Origin: JAEZHK01 sp964575255
GTDB lineage: Bacteria > Bacillota > Clostridia > Christensenellales > Aristaeellaceae
Length of the DNA: 64,000 bases
NCBI GenBank assembly: GCA_964575255.1
Contig: CAZNPZ010000001.1
Coordinates: forward strand, 73,464-137,463
Direction of reading: 5' to 3'
Positions 60,118-64,000 of this stretch are shown here, piece after piece. Each line of letters begins with the position of its first letter. The first letter of the stretch is position 1. The notes under the pieces were generated by a model. The model was given only the letters and a program-made list of their open reading frames with translations, made no database searches and was not told where the DNA came from. The position numbers and the translations under genes were made by a program.

Positions 60118-61017
60118 TCATGTTTTATAGTGCGCCAGCATTTTTTTAAGGCGCGAGACCAGCGCGTCCCGAGTGTCTTTCGGCTCCAGGACTTCGCAGC
60201 ATTCGCCGAAGGACAGGATGTACTGCATCATCGCTTCACCCTTTGGCATTTGGGCGCGGACGAGGAACGATCCGTCCGCGAGCCTCTCAAAGGCGTCATA
60301 CTCGTCATACACGCGGAACGCCATCTCCGCGGGCAGTTTCAGGACGACTTCAGCCAGTTCTTCTTGCGGAAGCGAGTACCGCGCCGGTTCGCCCGGCGGC
60401 GCCTGGTTCTGAATCGCCTGACCTGTCAAGCACAAATTTTTCATCCGGTTCAGCTTGAACAGCCGGAAGTCCCGCCTGTCCCGGCAGAACCCGTACAGAT
60501 ACCACGCCTGACCCCGGAAATAGAGCTTCAACGGTTCAACCATGCGACCGACGGTCTCGCCCTTCCCGCTGGAATAGTCGAAACGAACGATTCTTCGGGA
60601 AAAGATTGCCTCTTTCAGAAGCTCAAACGCTTCGGACACGCGCTTTGGATCGCCCCAGGCGCAAAAGTCCACTTCGATCCAGTCCACGCCCGCGGAACCG
60701 AACAGCGCGCCCAGCTTTTTCAGCGCGCCGTCCGCCTCGCCGGGCGCGACGCCGCCCAACGCTTTCAGCGAAGCCAATACATCCGCGCGCTCCCCCTCGG
60801 TGAGCAGCGTTTTATTCAGCGCATAGCCGGGCGTCAGAGAAATGCCGCCGCCCCGTCCCTTCGTCATGTAGACGGGGATGCCCGCCTCGGACATCGCCTC
60901 CACATCCCGGTAAACGGTGCGCGTGGATACCTCAAACCGCTCCGCGAGCGCCCGCGCTGTCAGCACCCTCCCGCCCAGAAGCAGGGTTACGATCTCCAGC
61001 ATCCGGTGAATCTGCAC
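60118..61017 (-). CDS. YafY-type WYL-domain transcriptional regulator
   Basis: A 299-residue regulator with an N-terminal DeoR-like helix-turn-helix (LLLGGRVLTARALAERFEVSTRTVYRDVEAMSEAGIPV, about residues 12-49) and a WYL domain (VEPLKLYFRGQAWYLYGFCRDRRDFRLFKLNRM, about residues 160-193) followed by the C-terminal extension. WYL domains bind ligands or nucleic acids and often sense DNA damage or small molecules. The start is GTG 61017, seven bases after GGAGG; the open frame extends to 61182 but without a ribosome-binding site. It probably regulates itself and the GyrI-like gene downstream. The upstream region contains an inverted-repeat structure. Confidence 0.9.
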   Translation of the reverse strand: MQIHRMLEIVTLLLGGRVLTARALAERFEVSTRTVYRDVEAMSEAGIPVYMTKGRGGGISLTPGYALNKTLLTEGERADVLASLKALGGVAPGEADGALKKLGALFGSAGVDWIEVDFCAWGDPKRVSEAFELLKEAIFSRRIVRFDYSSGKGETVGRMVEPLKLYFRGQAWYLYGFCRDRRDFRLFKLNRMKNLCLTGQAIQNQAPPGEPARYSLPQEELAEVVLKLPAEMAFRVYDEYDAFERLADGSFLVRAQMPKGEAMMQYILSFGECCEVLEPKDTRDALVSRLKKMLAHYKT

Positions 61018-61100
61018 GATCACCCCTCCCCGCCCATTGAAACACGATAACCAGACAAACACAAGGCATATTTTGATTGACATGCCGCGGAACTTACGGA

Positions 61101-61172
61101 AATCTGCCCCCGTGTTCCATGACCGCCGTTTCTTGTGCCTCCCAGTGCAAACAGGCACATCTTCGGCAGATT
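61101..61172. other. Nested inverted repeats upstream of the WYL regulator
   Basis: AATCTGCC (61101-61108) pairs with GGCAGATT (61165-61172), enclosing TGTGCCT (61134-61140) / AGGCACA (61153-61159). It may be a structured leader of the WYL gene or an operator pair; nothing else in 61018-61210 is recognisable. Confidence 0.4.
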
Positions 61173-61210
61173 CAATCGTCATATCTTAACATTATTTCTT
61201 AAATTCCCCA

Positions 61211-61239
61211 TTGTGTTTTGTCCCTCACCGTGTTATAAT
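61211..61239 (+). promoter_or_regulatory. Promoter for tRNA-Ala
   Basis: TTGTGT at 61211-61216, 17 bases, perfect TATAAT at 61234-61239, about 43 bases before the tRNA. Confidence 0.6.
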
Positions 61240-61281
61240 GGTTGGGCGTCAAGGGAAAACAAGCGGTTCACCGCAAAATAC

Positions 61282-61357
61282 GGGGCATTAGCACAGTTGG
61301 TAGCGCGCTACGTTCGCATCGTAGAGGTCAGGGGTTCGAATCCCCTATGCTCCACCA
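61282..61357 (+). tRNA. tRNA-Ala (anticodon CGC)
   Basis: 76 bases with an encoded CCA end. The acceptor stem GGGGCAT/ATGCTCC contains the G3-U70 pair that identifies alanine tRNAs. Anticodon stem-loop CTACG-TTCGCAT-CGTAG gives anticodon CGC (codon GCG, frequent in this GC-rich genome). The T arm is AGGGG-TTCGAAT-CCCCT. The D stem has one A-C mismatch (GCAC/GCGC). Confidence 0.95.
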
Positions 61358-61362
61358 AGAGG

Positions 61363-61392
61363 GACTCGAACCGGAAGGTTCGGGTTCTTTTT
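61363..61392 (+). terminator. Intrinsic terminator after tRNA-Ala
   Basis: ACTCGAACC / GGTTCGGGT (9 bp including a G-U pair) with a GGAA tetraloop, followed by TCTTTTTT. The 213 bases from here to the SRAP gene end contain only the hairpin at 61563. Confidence 0.75.
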
Positions 61393-61562
61393 TGATTTCC
61401 AGACAGAAAGTTGCATCTTTTGCGCATCAACTTGCTTATAAACTTACGAGTCAAGGGAATCCTTCCCTTCGATGGTTTTCCCGTAAAGCGCGCCCTTTGC
61501 ACCTATATTCGCTGGCGCAATTTGGTTGTGGAAATTCTTAACCAAATTTTCTTACACGAATG

Positions 61563-61585
61563 CCCGGCGACGCAATGCCGCCGGG
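61563..61585 (-). terminator. Hairpin after the SRAP gene
   Basis: CCCGGCG (61563-61569) and CGCCGGG (61579-61585), with loop-side bases resembling two other hairpins in the window; the U-tract is lacking. Confidence 0.4.
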
Positions 61586-61606
61586 TTCAAGTTCTCCCAT
61601 TCATGT

Positions 61607-62230
61607 TTAAAAAAAGCTCAGCTGCCCGATCTTTGAAACCTTCGCCGCGGTCAGCGCGGGCTGGGGGCGGTAGAGAATGTCGCCGACGCTTTCGGGATCA
61701 TGGATCCAGGCCTGCCGCTCGCCAGCCGCGACGAGGACAGGCATCCTGTCGTGGTAGGGACGCATGCTGTCGTTGGCGGCGGTGGTCAGGATCGCGTAGC
61801 AATCCTCCCGCGAGCCGTCCGGCCGCAGGAAATTGGTGTACAGCCCGGCGAGGTACAATACCTTCTGCCCGGGCAGCCGGAACAGGAACTTGTCCTTGGC
61901 TTTGCCGCCCTCGTGCGACCACTCGAAGAACCCGGTCGTCGGAATTACGACGCGGCGGTTTCGAAGCGCCGCGCCGAACATCGGCTTCTGCGCGGCAGTC
62001 TCCGCGCGGGCGTTGATGGTCGCGCGCGACGAGTCGTGCTGCGGAAACCCCCACCGCATGATGACCGGCCCGTCTTCCGCGACGACCGGCGCGCGGTCGG
62101 TCGGGAACACCTCGCCGGTGCGCATGGTGGCGTGTTTTTCCGTGTCCGCGTACTTTTTCGCGATCTCCTGAATGATCTCGCGCATCTCCTGAATGTCTTC
62201 CTCATCGTCGATGTAGTAGCGCCCGCACAT
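61607..62230 (-). CDS. SRAP-domain protein (YedK/HMCES-like)
   Basis: A 207-residue SOS response-associated peptidase-type protein. After removal of Met the N-terminal Cys2 (MCGRYY) forms a covalent thiazolidine link with abasic sites in single-stranded DNA, protecting them. Other hallmarks are visible: the INARAET segment, the TTGFFEWSHEGGKAKDKFLFRLP active-site region with conserved Glu, and the final RMPVLVAAGERQAWI with the conserved His earlier in MRPYHDRMP. The ATG at 62230 shares one base with the stop of the preceding small gene (TAATG), so it is translationally coupled. It forms an SOS-controlled cassette with the Y-family polymerase. Confidence 0.95.
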   Translation of the reverse strand: MCGRYYIDDEEDIQEMREIIQEIAKKYADTEKHATMRTGEVFPTDRAPVVAEDGPVIMRWGFPQHDSSRATINARAETAAQKPMFGAALRNRRVVIPTTGFFEWSHEGGKAKDKFLFRLPGQKVLYLAGLYTNFLRPDGSREDCYAILTTAANDSMRPYHDRMPVLVAAGERQAWIHDPESVGDILYRPQPALTAAKVSKIGQLSFF

Positions 62231-62490
62231 TACGCGCCCCTCCCATCTCCCGCGTCCTTGCCTTCCACAAACCAGCGGTCGTCCTCCCGGTACAGGTAGG
62301 TTTCCCTGCCCGAAATACGGCACGCGTAACGGATGCCGTGCCCGCCCACTTTCAGCGAGGCCGCCCGCTGCACGGCCAGCACCCGGTCGATCTCGAAGCG
62401 GCGGTCATCCTCCCAGACAATCGCCTCTGGCACGACGCGCCCGTCCGGCGTGAAATGCGCGACGACCTCCACATATACTTTTCGCGCCAT
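62230..62490 (-). CDS. Small protein between the Y-family polymerase and SRAP genes
   Basis: An 86-residue soluble protein (ARKVYVEVVAHFTPDGRVVP, then EAIVWEDDRRFEIDRVLAV, later GGHGIRYACRISGRETYLY) with alternating beta strands and an acidic/basic pattern. I recognise no named family with certainty; the layout resembles short proteins of unknown function (DUF6504-like) that accompany translesion polymerases. It sits 19 bases downstream of the polymerase stop and overlaps SRAP by one base, so it is co-expressed under the LexA box and may be a polymerase accessory factor. The function is not known. Confidence 0.75.
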   Translation of the reverse strand: MARKVYVEVVAHFTPDGRVVPEAIVWEDDRRFEIDRVLAVQRAASLKVGGHGIRYACRISGRETYLYREDDRWFVEGKDAGDGRGA

Positions 62491-62509
62491 ACGCTGTCAA
62501 ATCCTCCTT

Positions 62510-63748
62510 TCAGAAATACGAGACCGGGTGAATCACGTGGTCGTCCTTCGGGTTGATCACGCCGATGGGATCGACCAACAACGACCCCCGCTGGATCGCG
62601 AAATGCCCGAAGCGGCGGCGAATCTCGTCCACGGTGTTCTCGATGATCTCAAGGTTCATGCGCTTCTTATCCTCCGAGATCATGGAAAGCTGCACGCAGC
62701 CGTCCACCGTCTCAAGGTCCGCCGCGCGCACGCCGAGGGAGCGGATGGGCTTTTCCTCCCCAAAGTCGTAATGGCCTTCAAACAGACCCATCGCGGCGTC
62801 CGTGATCTCGTGCGCGAGCTGCGTCGGGCGTTTGAGTTTCGTCTGACGCTCGAAGCTCTTGAGTTCATTGTCCCGGACGTAAATCTGCACGGTGCGCGCG
62901 CGGAACCGGTGCTCCCGGAGGCGCTCCGCAACCGATTCGGCCAGCACCCAGACCGTCATCTTCACGTCGTCCAGGTTTACAAGGTCTCTCGGCGTCGTGG
63001 TGCTGTTGCCGATGGACTTGATCTCCGGGCTGTAGCCGGTGTTGTTCACCGGACTCTTGTCGAGGCCGTTTGCGAACGTCCAGAGCATCTCTCCCGCCTT
63101 GCCCAACATCGCTTTGAGCACCGTGGGCGACGATCTTGCCACGTCGCCGATCGTCCCGTATCCAGCGCGCATCAGTTTGACTTCCGTGGATCGCCCCACG
63201 TACAACAGTTCCCCCACCGGCAGCGGCCAGACCCGGCGCGGGTAGTCGTCCGGCCGGAGCACGGTGGTGGCGTCCGGCTTTTTCAGGTCGGAACCCAGTT
63301 TCGCCATGATCTTGTTGTCCGCGACGCCGACCGACACCGTGATGCCCAGTTCCTTCCAGATGCGGCGTCGAATTTCGTCGGCGGCCTTCTGCCCCCGGTC
63401 GATGTCGTCCCGTCCCAGACCCAGCCACGCCTCGTCCAGCCCGAACGGCTCCACGTGGCCGGTGTAATCGCCGAAAATCTGCCGCGTCTCCTGCGACATG
63501 CGAAGGTACAGCCTGTAGTTGGGCCTGAGCACGATCAACTCCGGGCAAAGGCGCTTCGCCTGCCAGATGGCGTGCCCGGTCTTGATGCCTGCCTTCTTCG
63601 CCAGTTCGCTCTTGGCCAGAATGATCCCGTGGCGCGCGTCCGGATCGCCCGCGACCGCGACGGCCCTGCCGCGCAGCTTTGGGTTCTCGCTCATCTCGCA
63701 GGACACATAGAACGCGTTGCAGTCCGCGTGCAGGATCGTCGCGTCCAT
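62510..63748 (-). CDS. Y-family DNA polymerase (DinB/UvrX-like)
   Basis: A 412-residue translesion polymerase. The palm shows the first catalytic Asp in ATILHADCNAFYVSCE (about residues 3-18, D-x-N-x-F/Y-V-S) and the second pair Asp-Glu in EPFGLDEAWLGLG (about residues 101-113). Next are the VSVGVADNKIMAKLGSDLKKPD fingers and thumb and the helix-hairpin-helix LPVGELLYVGRSTEVKLMRAGYGTIGDVA. The little-finger domain runs from about residue 225. It resembles the UvrX/YqjW group of Firmicutes. ATG 63748 follows GGGAGG. It is the first gene of a three-gene LexA-controlled cassette. No C-terminal clamp motif is obvious to me. Confidence 0.94.
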   Translation of the reverse strand: MDATILHADCNAFYVSCEMSENPKLRGRAVAVAGDPDARHGIILAKSELAKKAGIKTGHAIWQAKRLCPELIVLRPNYRLYLRMSQETRQIFGDYTGHVEPFGLDEAWLGLGRDDIDRGQKAADEIRRRIWKELGITVSVGVADNKIMAKLGSDLKKPDATTVLRPDDYPRRVWPLPVGELLYVGRSTEVKLMRAGYGTIGDVARSSPTVLKAMLGKAGEMLWTFANGLDKSPVNNTGYSPEIKSIGNSTTTPRDLVNLDDVKMTVWVLAESVAERLREHRFRARTVQIYVRDNELKSFERQTKLKRPTQLAHEITDAAMGLFEGHYDFGEEKPIRSLGVRAADLETVDGCVQLSMISEDKKRMNLEIIENTVDEIRRRFGHFAIQRGSLLVDPIGVINPKDDHVIHPVSYF

Positions 63749-63770
63749 TTGGCACCTCCCGACTCGGAAT

Positions 63771-63784
63771 AGAACACGTGTTCG
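63771..63784 (-). promoter_or_regulatory. LexA (SOS) box
   Basis: Minus strand CGAACACGTGTTCT matches the Gram-positive consensus CGAACRNRYGTTYG at 13 of 14 positions. It lies just downstream of the -10 hexamer, ideal for repression. Confidence 0.85.
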
Positions 63785-63791
63785 CATTACT

Positions 63792-63820
63792 ATGATATGC
63801 TGATCCCGCCGCGTTGTCAA
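63792..63820 (-). promoter_or_regulatory. Promoter for the SOS cassette
   Basis: Minus strand TTGACA (63820-63815), 17 bases, TATCAT (63797-63792). The stretch 63821-63936 contains nothing else recognisable. Confidence 0.7.
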
Positions 63821-63936
63821 CGGTGGATTTTTGGAAAATCCGGTGACAAATGCGTGCACAAAAATGATCCGTTTCTCGTCATGAGACAGGATCGCATTCA
63901 ATATAAAATTCTTCTCTAGTGAATCTTCTTACATAC

Positions 63937-63966
63937 AAAAGCCCGGAAACGCGATGTCTCCGGGCT
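63937..63966 (-). terminator. Intrinsic terminator after the edge tRNA
   Basis: AGCCCGGA (63940-63947) and TCCGGGCT (63959-63966); on the minus strand the stem is followed by TTTTG. It lies 12 bases past the 3' end of the tRNA at the window edge. Confidence 0.7.
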
Positions 63967-63977
63967 GAATCGTGTCG

Positions 63978-64000
63978 TGGTGCTGAAAGCGGGATTCGAA
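63978..64000 (-). tRNA. 3' end of a tRNA gene, cut by window edge
   Basis: On the minus strand the last 23 bases read TTCGAATCCCGC (T loop and stem), then TTTCAGC (acceptor strand), A and CCA. This implies a 5' acceptor GCTGAAA. Clostridial tRNA-Thr genes begin GCTGA, so threonine is possible, but the anticodon lies outside the window. Confidence 0.75.

Noticed and set aside
61282..64000. Integrated element between the two tRNA genes
   Set aside because: Location between tRNAs and an SOS cassette are suggestive, but there is no integrase, no repeated tRNA 3' end and no phage or conjugation gene in the interval.

Overview
The window is GC-rich chromosomal DNA from a Firmicute, most likely a clostridial anaerobe. 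The evidence is a zapA / U32 peptidase / mutS2 run, the complete accessory set for [FeFe]-hydrogenase assembly (TM1266-like regulator, HydG, HydE, aspartase, HydF), a Gram-positive LexA box, sigma-A type promoters and clostridial-looking signal peptides. I cannot place it to genus. Nothing points to a plasmid, and no transposase, integrase, phage structural gene or CRISPR array was seen.

Layout. 1-13.1 kb is housekeeping and accessory metabolism: a pyruvate kinase cut by the window edge, a GNAT acetyltransferase, an orphan hydantoinase A-like protein, a Nudix-like protein with a degenerate box, YebC, a probable structured RNA, an MFS exporter, an orphan glycyl-radical activase, a ROK kinase, a YgjP-type metalloprotein, a cysteine hydrolase, and the AmmeMemoRadiSam pair (a Memo-AMMECR1 fusion plus a radical SAM enzyme). 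13.1-22.2 kb is on the minus strand: a ModE-like regulator with a flavodoxin-fold reductase, then a tightly coupled series zapA, U32 peptidase, mutS2, response regulator, histidine kinase and HtrA protease. 22.3-28.1 kb is the [FeFe]-hydrogenase maturation operon, behind a structured leader that ends in an intrinsic terminator. 28.1-41.1 kb is one minus-strand arginine/carbamoyl-phosphate operon, argG-argH-argC-argJ-argB-argD-argF-carA-carB. Its last gene is a CarB protein fused in frame to a diaminopimelate epimerase domain that has Ser in place of the first catalytic Cys.

41.4-56.5 kb is sugar uptake and catabolism. A minus-strand ribose-type ABC transporter and two small secreted proteins precede a LacI regulator. 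Divergent from that regulator is a plus-strand operon with a second ribose-type ABC transporter plus a DUF2291 protein, a two-subunit transketolase, an FGGY kinase and a fucose/arabinose isomerase-fold enzyme. Together these suggest uptake, isomerisation, phosphorylation and transketolase cleavage of an unidentified sugar; the logic resembles D-apiose catabolism.

56.7-61.1 kb holds a secreted Ig-like (Big_2) protein, a divergent MerR / aldo-keto reductase pair with a MerR-type 19-bp promoter spacer, a GyrI-like protein and a WYL regulator. A complete tRNA-Ala(CGC) follows. The window ends with a LexA-controlled Y-family polymerase / small protein / SRAP cassette and the 3' end of another tRNA on the minus strand.

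The items most worth following up are the CarB-DapF fusion with its altered active site, the split-transketolase sugar operon, the structured RNA between yebC and the MFS gene, and the attenuator-like leader of the hydrogenase maturation operon.
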